In this document: one piece after another, positions 25,201 to 32,774 of the stretch | Layout of the letters: each line of letters opens with the position of its first letter | How positions within the stretch are numbered: the first letter of the stretch is position 1 | NCBI GenBank assembly: GCA_012516935.1 | Contig: JAAYVZ010000281.1 | Span: 1-33,981, forward strand | Length of the DNA stretch: 33,981 nt | Reading direction: 5' to 3' | DNA from: Holophagae bacterium | GTDB taxonomy: Bacteria > Acidobacteriota > Thermoanaerobaculia > Thermoanaerobaculales > Thermoanaerobaculaceae | The notes under the pieces: generated by a model | What the model was told of the DNA's origin: nothing | Database searches by the model: none | The model's input: only the letters and a program-made list of their open reading frames with translations | Made by a program: the position numbers and the translations under genes

Positions 25201-25452
25201 GTCGAAAACGACGAAACGGACCCCGTCGAACCGTACGAGCCCCTCGTAGGTGCCGAACCACAGATACCCGTCGCGGGTCTGCAGGATGGTGTGAATCGTG
25301 TTTTGCGGCAGCTCGTCCCGCCACGACCTGTGGGCGAGCTGGGTAATCGCCTTGTGCGGATCCAAGGCCCAGACGGCGCCGGCTACCAGCAGCAGGGGCG
25401 CCGCGCAGCAGCACCGTAACGCCGCGCGCACGGCCGATCGACCTCGGTCCAT
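22246..25452 (-). CDS. Large hybrid-type sensor kinase with double beta-propeller and Y_Y_Y domain, no receiver
   Basis: This is a 1068-residue inner-membrane sensor. A signal peptide ('AAPLLLVAGAVWA') leads into about 14 propeller repeats of the form 'LPSN.VRA..ED..GTLWVGT.GGL', enough for two seven-bladed propellers. A Y_Y_Y domain follows ('YTALSFVAPEKVRFRYRLEG', 'RPGRYRFHVIACNNDG'). Then come one membrane helix ('WAYVLYVLAVGGSVWLAAML'), a short coiled coil, and a kinase core. The core has His837 in 'MSHELRTP', an N-box 'NLLSNAVKFSPP', 'DRGIGIRPED' and 'GTGLGLPLA'. Relatives in Bacteroidetes bind glycans in the periplasm and usually carry a receiver and AraC domain. Here both are missing, and no regulator gene is adjacent. 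ATG 25452 is chosen for the signal peptide. It is divergent from a LecA-like lipoprotein gene. Confidence 0.92.
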   Translation of the reverse strand: MDRGRSAVRAALRCCCAAPLLLVAGAVWALDPHKAITQLAHRSWRDELPQNTIHTILQTRDGYLWFGTYEGLVRFDGVRFVVFDAARSKHLRGTSVLHLAEDQHGRLWIATNGGLAVREEGRFRTYTTDDGLPSDVVGAVLPRPDGTLLVGTDKGICCFSGERCQPAGLDGPTPGAVKALVADGPDVVWVASDRGLLRVEGRVVTRLTVDDGLPSNLCRAVLPDRNGTLWVATSGGLARRTAEGWRVLTTAEGLPDSFVAALWQDRDGSLWVGTEGGGLARLEGSRVSTFSDRDGLSHNFVRSLYEDREGSLWVGTNGGLNQLRDTKVRTYTTREGLCADFVRVVLEDRRGDLWVGTDGGGLCRFRGGAFSSFGVELGLPSASVRALGEGRDGTLWVGSRSGLSRFDGTSFTTWTMRDGLSSNLVRAVLEDHEGTLWVGTEGGGLNRLSAGRIEVLTMGNGLPSNDVRALFEDKLGQLWIGTYGGLVRWHDGVERVLGTADGLPNDIVFAVTEDGRGNLWVGTDSGLGLIEPSGITAFTVDDGLFDNKVFQILDDGNGWLWMTSNRGISRVRAEQLYARARGEIARVEAEGFNRSDGLRVNQCNGSSQPAGWRRRNGELWFPTAEGVAVVDLPRMRFNPTPPPVLIEELLVDREPRRPQVTRALGPELRELELHYTALSFVAPEKVRFRYRLEGFDDRWVEAGSRRSAYFTSIRPGRYRFHVIACNNDGVWNQVGAEWSFEVLAPLWSRWWAYVLYVLAVGGSVWLAAMLRMRTLRHRTRRLEAMVAERTAEVEASNRALAEKVAEAEISEQRAVASERRALEASRAKSIFLSNMSHELRTPLNSIIGFAAILMERLEGLVEPRYARFLHNIQASGEHLLRLINTILDLSKIEAGRMELHLEPVQIGSLLSEIENLMRGVAAENDIDFEVCVAEDLPVVNADAIKLKQVMFNLLSNAVKFSPPRATVTVEAAAVPQPESPLGVESVRVRIVDRGIGIRPEDHEAIFQEFRQLDEGTNRRFQGTGLGLPLARRLVELHGGTVTVQSAPGKGSSFTVLLPMTLACELPAR

Positions 25453-25671
25453 TGTAGCCGCCGTCGACGAACTGAAAACAGCTGCCGCGAGAACACGCAC
25501 CGCTCGAGCCGACACCGCCTCCCGCGGCCCGAGCCGGCGGAGCTCACGCCGAAACCGCTTCCACCACCACGGCGCGGCCGAAGACGCTGCCCCAGCGGGC
25601 GGGTTTGGACGGCATGGCTCCTGTCTCAACCCCATCGCAGCGCCCTGCCGCTGGGACGGCATACCGTCCGG

Positions 25672-25677
25672 TAGAAT
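25672..25677 (+). promoter_or_regulatory. Probable -10 element (TAGAAT) of the LecA-like lipoprotein gene
   Basis: TAGAAT fits the sigma-70 -10 consensus at four or five positions, 45 bases before the GTG start, with AGGAGGG between. A clear -35 is not seen. The 270-bp gap it lies in (25453-25722) separates it from the divergent sensor kinase. Confidence 0.5.
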
Positions 25678-25722
25678 GTCGGCCCCGGCCACGAACCGCC
25701 GGGCCAACAGGAGGGACCCACG

Positions 25723-26157
25723 GTGCAGATTTCGAACCGCGTAGCGTCGACGTTGCTCGTGGCAGCCTGCGGGCTGACGCTGGCCGGCTGCGGAGGCAAC
25801 GGCGTGACTCGCGAGATCGTCGTTCCCGGCAACGTGGCCTGGACCGACACCGGCCTTGATGTGCAGGCACAGCAGCAGCTCGTGGTCAACGCGACTGGTG
25901 AGCTGGTCGCCAACCCCGAGAACAAGACCTCGCCGGACGGCTTCCTCGCCAAGCCAGAGTGGCGCAAGTACAACCTCTTTGCACAAGCCCCCCATATGGC
26001 GCTGATCGGCCGCATCGGCACCGACGGCCGCCCGTTTTTGGTCGGGGCTGCATTTCGCGCCCCGGCACCGGCATCCGGCCGGCTGTTTCTCGGCATCAAC
26101 GACCGTGACACCGCCAACAACAAGGGGGCGTTCAGGGCGACGGTCACCGTCAAGTGA
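25723..26157 (+). CDS. Lipoprotein with PA-IL (LecA)-like lectin fold
   Basis: This 144-residue lipoprotein has a lipobox 'LAGC' with the lipidated residue at Cys23. The mature domain reads 'NVAWTDTGLDVQAQQQLVV', 'APHMALIGRIG' and 'GRLFLGINDRDTANNKGAF'. The last motif parallels the calcium/sugar loop of the Pseudomonas galactose lectin LecA ('YNDVPGTYGNNSGSF'). Asp127, Thr130, Asn132 and Asn133 fall at the matching ligand positions, although the loop is two residues shorter. Sugar binding at the envelope is plausible but not proven. The start is GTG 25723, with AGGAGGG about 7 bases before it. It converges with the methyltransferase gene (20 bases between stop codons). Confidence 0.65.
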   Translation: MQISNRVASTLLVAACGLTLAGCGGNGVTREIVVPGNVAWTDTGLDVQAQQQLVVNATGELVANPENKTSPDGFLAKPEWRKYNLFAQAPHMALIGRIGTDGRPFLVGAAFRAPAPASGRLFLGINDRDTANNKGAFRATVTVK

Positions 26158-26177
26158 AGCAGGTACTGGTTGCTGAC

Positions 26178-27785
26178 TCAGGGGCGCCGGGCAACGAGGA
26201 CGAAATCGCGCGGCGCTGACAGCCAGGCGTCGAGCTGCTCCGCCAGCAACCGGAGAGGCACGTCCTGAGCCTCGCGCACCAGCCGCTGCTCGGGTGGGAA
26301 CTCGTGGGCAAGACGGACCGAGTCGACCCTGAGCCCGACGGCGCGGGCGACGAAAGCGAGGGCGTCAGGGTGAACCGGCGCGTGGTGTGTGGGGTCGATC
26401 CAGAAAAGCCCGGCGCCGACCCGCAGCGAGTCCGGGTTGGGGCTTTCGACCAGCAGCACCCCACCCGGCCTGAGCACTCGCGCCGCCGCCTCCACCAGGC
26501 TCATCCAAACCGAAGCCGGGAGATGCTCAACCAGGTGTAGCGCGACGATTCCACCGAGGCTTCCAGGTGTCCGTGCCGCCAGCGCCGCCAGCGCGTCTTC
26601 CTCCGCGACGTCCAGTCCGTCGCGTCGGCAGGCTTCGACCATCGCCGGGTCGGTGTCGACACCAGCGGCCTCGATACCGGCAGATCGGAGCAGCCGCAGC
26701 AGCTCCCCGCGGCCGCACCCGAGATCGAGTATCGGAGCCTGCCCACGCAGCACCTCCACGTGTTCGGCGACGCGGGCCGCGATCTCCTCCTCGCTGCCCC
26801 GGAACAGGTCGGCAAAGGCGCGCGAGGCGGCCAGCATCACCTGCGGGAGGCGCGCCTCCACCGCGGGTGACGCGCGGACGCGCAGCGGCTCTTCGGCTAC
26901 CAGGCGGTCAACGAGACCGGCGGTCTCGGCAAGCTCCTCATGCAGTTGTGTCACCAGCGCGTCGAGCCGGGACGCGAGGGCCGGAAGCCGCCGGTCGCGC
27001 ACCTCCTCCGCCAGCGCCTGCACCCTGGCGAGGACGGTGGCGAGATCATCGACCCGCCGTGCGGCGTCCGGGAGCTGGGCATCGCGCAGGCGCTCGAGGT
27101 CGGCGAGGACTGCCTGGACCGCCGCATGGAGCCTCTCTCCCGAGGCTTCGAGCTGCGGAAGCCGTCGGTCGCGCAGGTTCTCGACCTCACCAGTGAGCCT
27201 CAGAGCGGTAACGTGCTGCGCCGACTGCGTCCTCTCCACGAGCTCCAAGCGCTGGTCGCGGACCATCTCGAGCTCGACTTGGAGCGCCCTGATCGCAGCG
27301 TCCAACCGGCTCTCCGCCGTCTCGACCCGACCCTGGAGCTCCGGCAGCGCATCCTCGGTGACGGTCTGAAGGCCAGACCGCGTCAGCTCACCAGCATTCC
27401 TGAGATCGGCAACCTCGCCCAGGGTCTGGTCGAGGCGCGTCTGGAGGTGGTCACGCAGCAGACCGATGCTCTCAGAGAGATCCTGCTGACCGGCCCCGAG
27501 CTGCTCCAGGGAGGCGCTCACATCTTTCTGCACCGCCGCCAGGTCGCGCCGGAGATCGTCGATACGCCGACCCATTTCGGCCCTCTGCTCGTCCGCGAGC
27601 TCGAGCCGGCGCGACAGGAGCCCCAGTGCGGTCGCGTTGGCCTCGGTGCGATGTCGCAGATCGCGGAGCGCGTCTCGGAGTACCCACGCCAGGGCCCGAC
27701 CGACCAAGGTGCGCAACCTCCCGGCCGCGGCGCGCCTCGGGGGGGACGGCAGCTCGGAGGGCGGCGGACTTTCGGAATGGCTCAC
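26178..27785 (-). CDS. SAM-dependent methyltransferase with long coiled-coil N-terminus
   Basis: This 535-residue protein spends residues 40-300 on alpha-helical coiled coil. The coil has irregular repeats around 'LRDRRLPQLE', 'LRDAQLPDA', 'VRDRRLPAL' and 'VRDQRLELV' at about 35-residue spacing. A class I methyltransferase domain follows, with motif I 'ILDLGCGRGELLRLL', 'AAGVDTDPAMVEACR', 'IVALHLVEHLP' and 'RPGGVLLVESPNPDSLR'. In related long coiled-coil methyltransferases the coil sets oligomer state or glycan chain length; whether that applies here is unknown. The start is GTG 27785, 6 bases after the rplI stop and with no strong ribosome-binding site, so translation probably depends on rplI. 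It is the last gene of the ribosomal cluster, an unusual partner. Confidence 0.8.
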   Translation of the reverse strand: MSHSESPPPSELPSPPRRAAAGRLRTLVGRALAWVLRDALRDLRHRTEANATALGLLSRRLELADEQRAEMGRRIDDLRRDLAAVQKDVSASLEQLGAGQQDLSESIGLLRDHLQTRLDQTLGEVADLRNAGELTRSGLQTVTEDALPELQGRVETAESRLDAAIRALQVELEMVRDQRLELVERTQSAQHVTALRLTGEVENLRDRRLPQLEASGERLHAAVQAVLADLERLRDAQLPDAARRVDDLATVLARVQALAEEVRDRRLPALASRLDALVTQLHEELAETAGLVDRLVAEEPLRVRASPAVEARLPQVMLAASRAFADLFRGSEEEIAARVAEHVEVLRGQAPILDLGCGRGELLRLLRSAGIEAAGVDTDPAMVEACRRDGLDVAEEDALAALAARTPGSLGGIVALHLVEHLPASVWMSLVEAAARVLRPGGVLLVESPNPDSLRVGAGLFWIDPTHHAPVHPDALAFVARAVGLRVDSVRLAHEFPPEQRLVREAQDVPLRLLAEQLDAWLSAPRDFVLVARRP

Positions 27786-27791
27786 GCCAGA

Positions 27792-28253
27792 TCAGGCGCT
27801 GGCCTGCTCCCCCTCGCGAAGCACGTGCACGGTGATCGGCACGCGCACGTCGCGGTGCAGGTGCAGCTCGGCCGCGAAGCTGCCCAATCGCTTGATGTGC
27901 TGGGCTAGCTCGATCTTGCGGCGATCGACGTCGAACCCCTTCACGGCCAGGGCCTCCGCCACGTCGGAGGCGGTGACAGAACCGTACAACGCATCGCTCT
28001 CGCCGGCTCGACGGTAAAACGACAGCTCGAGCCCGACGATCTTCCCCGCCAACAGCTCGGCCTGCGCTTTCTGACGCTCCTGCGCCTCGAGCCACCGGCG
28101 CTGCTCCTGCTTGAAGCGGGCCAGGTTGGCGGGGGTCGCTTCATACGCGAAGCCTTTTGGAATAAGATAATTCCGTGCGAATCCGGGCTTCACCTCGCAG
28201 ATCGTCCCGCGGTCGCCGAGGTGCTCGACGGTATCGTTGAGAATCACTTTCAT
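27792..28253 (-). CDS. rplI: 50S ribosomal protein bL9
   Basis: This is a 153-residue ribosomal protein. The N-terminal RNA-binding domain reads 'MKVILNDTVEHLGDRG' and 'VKPGFARNYLIPKGFAYEAT'. The long connecting helix and a C-terminal domain ('LYGSVTASDVAEAL', 'HIKRLGSFAAELHLHRDVRV') follow. Length is normal. ATG 28253 shares one base with the DUF2232 stop (TGATG), which favours it over the in-frame GTG at 28256. It is fourth in the rpsF-rpsR-DUF2232-rplI cluster. Confidence 0.97.
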   Translation of the reverse strand: MKVILNDTVEHLGDRGTICEVKPGFARNYLIPKGFAYEATPANLARFKQEQRRWLEAQERQKAQAELLAGKIVGLELSFYRRAGESDALYGSVTASDVAEALAVKGFDVDRRKIELAQHIKRLGSFAAELHLHRDVRVPITVHVLREGEQASA

Positions 28254-29203
28254 CACGCCCTCCCTTCGTCCGGCTTCCCGCTCCGTCGCAGCCGGACAAA
28301 CGCATCGGCCAGCCCCGCCGCCGCTACAGTCGCGGCTACAGGCATCTGCAGGGCCACGAGCAGGACACCGGCTCGAACCCAGCGGTTGTGACGCAACCGG
28401 GGGCCGAGGTAGAAGTGGATAATAGCCAAGCCATGCACGAAATACAACCCGGCGACGGTCACCAACAGGTTAGCGGCCAACCACTTCCCGGGTTCAGGCA
28501 GGAACACCCAACCGAGCCCCCCGAGGATGAAACCGACCGGGAGCCATTCCTCCGAGCGGTAATCACAAAATGGCCCCCTGGCAGTGTCGAGGCCGAGCAC
28601 GCTCAGCCGCGCCCCCAGGAAGCGACCCAGAAGCGTCAGGTAAAGGGCTGACAGGGCGGGAACGATGTAGGCAACCAGACCGAAAGCGGCGCCGATCTCA
28701 CGCGTACCGCTCCCCAACCCATACAGCCCGGACGGTATACCTGCCTGCTCCAAGCTCGCGGCGATCATCTCGCCGAGGCGCTGGGGAGGAAAGGCGGGAT
28801 ACAGGATCGCACTCAGCGCTGAGAGGCTGATCAGCAACCCCACCAACACCAAGATGGCGAGCCAACGCCCTTCGCTCCACCCACGCCGTCGCCAGCTCTC
28901 GACCGAGACCGCCGGCCAGGCCGTCGTCGCCAGGTAGCCCAGCGTCAGGACAGCAAGCCAGGTCGAGGAGGTGAGGAGTGCGCCTCCAGTACCGACCACC
29001 GCAACCCAGCCCCAGGCCATGAACGAGGGGCGTCCGCTCGCGGTCACCTGCAGCAACGGCAGGGGGGCCAGCAGGGCCAGGACCAAACCCACGAGCGGCA
29101 CCAACGGCAGGCTCAAGTAAACGAGCACCGAAAGCAACCCCGCCACCCCGGGGCCGATACGGCGCAGGGATGGCGGGTTGGACGGCGTTGGACTGCTCGA
29201 CAT
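28253..29203 (-). CDS. DUF2232 (YybS-like) membrane protein
   Basis: This 316-residue protein has about eight hydrophobic helices. Its conserved-looking parts are 'GLVAYIVPALSALYLTLLGR' and 'GLYFVHGLAIIHFYLGPRL', the latter typical of the C-terminus of DUF2232. The family often sits between rpsR and rplI in several phyla, as here. Its role is unknown. It starts 15 bases after the rpsR stop and overlaps rplI by one base, so it is embedded in the ribosomal operon. Confidence 0.85.
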   Translation of the reverse strand: MSSSPTPSNPPSLRRIGPGVAGLLSVLVYLSLPLVPLVGLVLALLAPLPLLQVTASGRPSFMAWGWVAVVGTGGALLTSSTWLAVLTLGYLATTAWPAVSVESWRRRGWSEGRWLAILVLVGLLISLSALSAILYPAFPPQRLGEMIAASLEQAGIPSGLYGLGSGTREIGAAFGLVAYIVPALSALYLTLLGRFLGARLSVLGLDTARGPFCDYRSEEWLPVGFILGGLGWVFLPEPGKWLAANLLVTVAGLYFVHGLAIIHFYLGPRLRHNRWVRAGVLLVALQMPVAATVAAAGLADAFVRLRRSGKPDEGRA

Positions 29204-29218
29204 CCGATGCCGCGGCGC

Positions 29219-29449
29219 TCAGTCTCCCAGGTACGGCAGGAGCGCCAGGTGGCGGGCCCGCTTGACAGCGCGGGTCAGCTTGCGTTGGTAGATCGGGTTG
29301 GTGCCCGAAACCCGGCGGGGCAGGATCTTGCCGGAGACGGGCACATACTGCTTGAGCAGGTCGAGGTCCTTGTAGTCGATGTACTCGATCCCCTCGGCGG
29401 TGAACTTGCAGCTCTTCTTGCGCTTGACGTAGTACTTCTTCTTCGACAT
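29219..29449 (-). CDS. rpsR: 30S ribosomal protein bS18
   Basis: This 76-residue protein contains the family hallmarks '[16 protein letters not shown]', '[19 protein letters not shown]' and '[13 protein letters not shown]'. bS18 pairs with bS6 on the small subunit. Its ATG lies one base after the rpsF stop, so the two are tightly coupled. Length is normal. Confidence 0.98.
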   Translation of the reverse strand: MSKKKYYVKRKKSCKFTAEGIEYIDYKDLDLLKQYVPVSGKILPRRVSGTNPIYQRKLTRAVKRARHLALLPYLGD

Positions 29450-29450
29450 C

Positions 29451-29834
29451 TCAGGCCTCCTCGCCCGCCGGCGCGGCGGCTTCCTTGGCCGCCTTGGCGG
29501 CCTTCTGCTTGGCGCGCACCTTCTCCATCTTGCGGCTGCGCTGCAGCTCCCGATCCAGGTTCAGTGTCAGGTAGCGGAGCACCTGATCGGATAGGCGCAG
29601 CTTGTACTCGAGTGCCTTGACCGCCGGGCCGGTCCCTTCGAACTGCCAAAACACGTAGAAGCCCTCGCGCTGGTGCCTGATCTCGTAGGCGAGGTTACGC
29701 TTGCCCCAGACGTCCTGCGTGACGATCTCCGCCTTCTGCGCCGCCAACAGCGTGCGCAGCTCGGCGAGGAACGCCTCGCGCTCCTGGTCGTCGAGGGTTG
29801 TGGTGAGGACGATACCGACTTCATAGAGCGCCAT
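29451..29834 (-). CDS. rpsF: 30S ribosomal protein bS6
   Basis: This 127-residue protein opens with '[20 protein letters not shown]' and includes '[20 protein letters not shown]', as in bS6. The C-terminal tail is rich in Lys, Ala and Glu, also normal. ATG 29834 has AAAGGAG at ideal spacing; an upstream in-frame GTG or ATG near 29879 lacks family homology. It is first in the cluster, under the promoter at 29913-29941. In some bacteria bS6:bS18 bind the rpsF leader to limit their own synthesis. The GC-rich leader here can fold, but I cannot assign that motif. Confidence 0.97.
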   Translation of the reverse strand: MALYEVGIVLTTTLDDQEREAFLAELRTLLAAQKAEIVTQDVWGKRNLAYEIRHQREGFYVFWQFEGTGPAVKALEYKLRLSDQVLRYLTLNLDRELQRSRKMEKVRAKQKAAKAAKEAAAPAGEEA

Positions 29835-29912
29835 GTCGTCTCCTTTCGGCCTGCGGCCCCCGGATCGAGCCGGGAGCAAGGATGACCGCCCCGTCTGCGG
29901 GCGCGGAGGGGC

Positions 29913-29941
29913 ACTCTAGCCGATCGCCGGGGAAATGGCAA
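29913..29941 (-). promoter_or_regulatory. Sigma-70-type promoter of the rpsF operon
   Basis: On the minus strand, TTGCCA (29941-29936) and TAGAGT (29918-29913) are separated by exactly 17 bases. The -35 matches TTGACA at five of six positions, and the -10 matches TATAAT at the key T, A and T. It leaves a leader of roughly 70 bases before rpsF and lies just past the pth stop, so the rpsF cluster has its own promoter. Confidence 0.75.
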
Positions 29942-29985
29942 GAACCTGTCGGCAGCCAGGTTGGGGACGGTGCCGAAGGGCTGGT

Positions 29986-30579
29986 CTAGGTGGCCGCCAC
30001 CGGGTCGGGTGAAGCCGGGGCGCGGTTGTATCGGCTGGCTGCCCGTCCGAGGCCGGCGTGGAGCGCCATCTCGATACAGGCGACCGCGTCGCCAACCAGG
30101 CTCCGGGCAGCGGCCAGCTCCCCGTCCTCGAACGGAGCCAGCACGTAGTCGGCGAGATCTCGCCAGGGGCTGGCGCCGCGGATCCCCAGCCGCAAGCGCG
30201 GGAACCCCTCTCCGATCGCTTCGACGATGGAGCGGAGCCCGTTGTGGGACCCGGCGCCGCCGGACGGCCGAAGCCGGAGCTGCCCCAACTGCAGCTCGAC
30301 GTCATCCACCACCACGAGGAGCTGCGAGGGCGTCAACGACTCGGCGGCGGCAAACGCAGCCACTGCCGGTCCGGACAGGTTCATGTAGCTCTGAGGCTTG
30401 ATCAGCCAGATGGGCCGGCTGCCGCCTCGCCGGGACGACAGCACGTGGCAAGCCAAACGGAACCCGGTAACCCGCCACTTCGATGCCAGCGCGTCGATGA
30501 CCTGGAAGCCGACGTTGTGCCGCGTGGCTTCGTACTCGCGGCCCGGATTTCCGAGCCCCACCACGGCGGCGATGTCCAT
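29986..30579 (-). CDS. pth: Peptidyl-tRNA hydrolase
   Basis: This 197-residue enzyme frees tRNA from prematurely released peptidyl-tRNA. The active-site elements are visible: Asn11 in 'GLGNPGREY', His21 in 'TRHNVGFQVID', 'KPQSYMNLSG' with its conserved Asn, and the Asp of 'LLVVVDDVEL'. 'SGGAGSHNGLRSI' and 'FPRLRLGIR' are also family-typical. It starts 9 bases after the rplY stop. This rplY-pth pairing is common in bacteria. Confidence 0.97.
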   Translation of the reverse strand: MDIAAVVGLGNPGREYEATRHNVGFQVIDALASKWRVTGFRLACHVLSSRRGGSRPIWLIKPQSYMNLSGPAVAAFAAAESLTPSQLLVVVDDVELQLGQLRLRPSGGAGSHNGLRSIVEAIGEGFPRLRLGIRGASPWRDLADYVLAPFEDGELAAARSLVGDAVACIEMALHAGLGRAASRYNRAPASPDPVAAT

Positions 30580-30588
30580 CGACGAGGG

Positions 30589-31251
30589 CTACTCCCCGCT
30601 CTCCGCAGGGGTCGCCTTGCCGCGCTTGATGACCTCCGGCTCGGCGGCCTTCTCCTCGCTGACCTCAGCCACCGGCTCCTCCTCGCCCTTGGCGCCATGC
30701 GCCTCGATATGGACGATTACCTTGTGGGGATCGTCCAGAAGCTTGACGCCCTCGGGAAGGACGAGGTCACCGGCCGAGATGTGTTCGCCGATACCAAGGC
30801 CGGAGACGTCGGTGTGGATCGCATCGGGCACCGCCTCGGCGGCGCACTCCAGATGCAGTGACCGGCTTCCCCAGTCGAGGAACCCACCTGCCTTCACTCC
30901 TGCCGGCTCGCCCTCGAGCACCACCCGGACCTCGACCTTCACGCGCTGTCCCTTCTCGACGCGAATGAAGTCGAGGTGCAGGAACTGGTGGGTGATGAGG
31001 TCCTGCTGAGCCTCGTGGAGCATCACGTGGCGCTCCGTCTTGGTGCCCTTCATCCGCAGCAGAAAGAGGGAGTTACGGCCCTTCTCCGTCTTCAACAGCT
31101 TGGTCACCACCTGGCGATCGACGACCACCGCTGTCGGCTCCTTGCCCCCCCCGTAGACGACGGCGGGGATGAGCCCCTGCTGCCGCAGCTTGCGATTCGC
31201 GCCTTTGCCAGTGGAGTCACGCCGCTCCACCTCGATGACCAAGTCTTCCAT
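30589..31251 (-). CDS. rplY: 50S ribosomal protein bL25 (general stress protein CTC type)
   Basis: This 220-residue 5S rRNA-binding protein is of the long CTC type. The N-terminal bL25 fold shows 'VIEVERRDSTGKGANRKLR' and 'GLIPAVVYGGGKEPTAV', then 'HQFLHLDFIRV'. The C-terminal TL5-like domain contains 'VPDAIHTDVSGLGIGEHI' and 'VIVHIEAHG', followed by an acidic tail. ATG 31251 has GAGGC upstream. The frame is open further back, but without homology. It heads a two-gene unit with pth. Confidence 0.96.
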   Translation of the reverse strand: MEDLVIEVERRDSTGKGANRKLRQQGLIPAVVYGGGKEPTAVVVDRQVVTKLLKTEKGRNSLFLLRMKGTKTERHVMLHEAQQDLITHQFLHLDFIRVEKGQRVKVEVRVVLEGEPAGVKAGGFLDWGSRSLHLECAAEAVPDAIHTDVSGLGIGEHISAGDLVLPEGVKLLDDPHKVIVHIEAHGAKGEEEPVAEVSEEKAAEPEVIKRGKATPAESGE

Positions 31252-31291
31252 TTGTGCCTCCAGCCCCACGGCCGAAGCCGCAAGGGCGGGA

Positions 31292-31326
31292 ACTTTACCA
31301 CACCCCGCCCCGACGGGGAACCCCGT
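31292..31326 (-). promoter_or_regulatory. Possible promoter and hairpin upstream of rplY-pth
   Basis: On the minus strand TAAAGT (31297-31292) is a good -10, with a weak TTCCCC 17 bases upstream. A perfect palindrome ACGGGG-AA-CCCCGT (31313-31326) overlaps the -35 region. It could be an operator, or the terminator stem of the MFS gene upstream, although no T-run follows. Confidence 0.4.
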
Positions 31327-31388
31327 TGACCAACGCGCGGCCAAAAGCGCGCTCCTGCCGGGGTCAACACGAGGCCAACCCGACCCGC

Positions 31389-32774
31389 TCAGCTCCTGGC
31401 GGTGCCCCCTCGCAGCCAGGAGCGGGTGAGCAACAACGCCACCGGCGAGACCATGGCGATGAGCGCATAGATGAGCCACATCTGCTCACTGTGCCGGACC
31501 CCCTCGGCCGGGCAGAAGCGCTGCAGGAACCAGCCGGCGTACATCCCGGTGAGGAATTTGGTCAGAAACCAGGGGAGCTGGCCGATACCGACGTAGGCAC
31601 CGGTCTTGCCGGGCGGGGCGAGCTCGGTGAGGTAGTGGTAGAAGCGCGGCTGCCACATCGACTCGCCCACGGTCATGAGGACGATGAAGGTGATGAGTGC
31701 GGCCGGCGAGGGCCCCAGGACCAGCAGGAACGTCGGCGCCGCCATGACCAGGGTTCCCCACACCATCATGTCGAGCGGATCACGCTTCGCGGTGAGGGCG
31801 GCGACCAGCGGCGCAAGCAGGAAGACGAGGAGTGGGCCGAGGTTCGAGAACAGCTCGAAACGGTCCGCCACCCACGGCACGAAGGCGCGGTTGATGTACA
31901 GCGGCAAGGTCAGCCAGTTGTGGGCGAACAGCGTCTGCACCGGGATCAGGATGAAGATGAAGTAGGCGAAGCGCGGGTCGCGCAGCGGGTGCTCGGCGAA
32001 CCAACGGCACGAGAAGACGCGCGGCCGGTTTTCGCCACGCGCCGCCTCCTCGCGGGCCGCGGTCTCGGGGCGCGCCGCCAGCGCCGCGCGCACCGTCGCT
32101 CGGGTGAGGATGGCGCCGGTGATCGCCACCGAGGCCAGGGTCAGCACGGTGTAAAGCGCGAACACACCGTTGATGCCATTGGGCGGGAAAGCGCTGCTGG
32201 CGATCCCGCGCACCTTCGGGGAGAGCAGGCCAGCGACGAAAGCCCCCAGGTTGTTGAGGCCGTACACGACGGCGAACGCCATCGCCGACGTCTCGCGGGT
32301 CGAGAACTGCTTCACGGCCGAGAACAAGACCGGCTGGAACATACCGAACCCGATGACGACGATGAGCAGGCTGGTAGCCGTCATCAAAAACGCCGGCGAA
32401 AAGAGGCTACCGCCCGGGAGATAGCCGGCGAAGGTGATGAAGATGCGCCCGACACCCATGAGGAGGATCGAGGCGAGCAGCACCCGCCGCAGGCCGAAAC
32501 GGTCACCCATCTCGCCCAGGAAGAACATCGCGAAGGTGATCCCGCCGGTGAAGAACGAGACCACGACCCCGGCCGTGATATCGCCGAGCGCCACGTTCTC
32601 CGAGAGGTACTTCATGAGCAACGTGAGCACCCCGAAATAGGCGATGCCCTCGAGAAAGTACGGGACATTCACGCCCCACATCGCACGCGGCGAGCGGATG
32701 AAGGAACGCAACGTACCGACGATCTCATCGAGCGCCTGCAAAAGGGGGGTTCGGGTCTGGGCTGTCTCGCTCAT
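31389..32774 (-). CDS. Major facilitator superfamily transporter
   Basis: This 461-residue permease has about 11-12 membrane helices. The loop between helices 2 and 3 carries the MFS signature 'GEMGDRFGLRRVLLASIL'. 'FAVVYGLNNLGAFVAGLLSP' in the fourth and fifth helices resembles the POT/peptide-transporter branch. A long charged loop ('ARPETAAREEAARGENRPRV') divides the two halves. The substrate is unknown. ATG 32774 has GGGAG upstream. The frame is open for 588 bases before that, but the extension is Arg/Pro-rich and not protein-like. Confidence 0.88.
   Translation of the reverse strand: MSETAQTRTPLLQALDEIVGTLRSFIRSPRAMWGVNVPYFLEGIAYFGVLTLLMKYLSENVALGDITAGVVVSFFTGGITFAMFFLGEMGDRFGLRRVLLASILLMGVGRIFITFAGYLPGGSLFSPAFLMTATSLLIVVIGFGMFQPVLFSAVKQFSTRETSAMAFAVVYGLNNLGAFVAGLLSPKVRGIASSAFPPNGINGVFALYTVLTLASVAITGAILTRATVRAALAARPETAAREEAARGENRPRVFSCRWFAEHPLRDPRFAYFIFILIPVQTLFAHNWLTLPLYINRAFVPWVADRFELFSNLGPLLVFLLAPLVAALTAKRDPLDMMVWGTLVMAAPTFLLVLGPSPAALITFIVLMTVGESMWQPRFYHYLTELAPPGKTGAYVGIGQLPWFLTKFLTGMYAGWFLQRFCPAEGVRHSEQMWLIYALIAMVSPVALLLTRSWLRGGTARS

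Noticed and set aside
29835-29912. A defined bS6:bS18-binding leader in front of rpsF
   Set aside because: The leader is GC-rich and can pair, but I could not match the specific stem with a bulged CCG near the ribosome-binding site with confidence.
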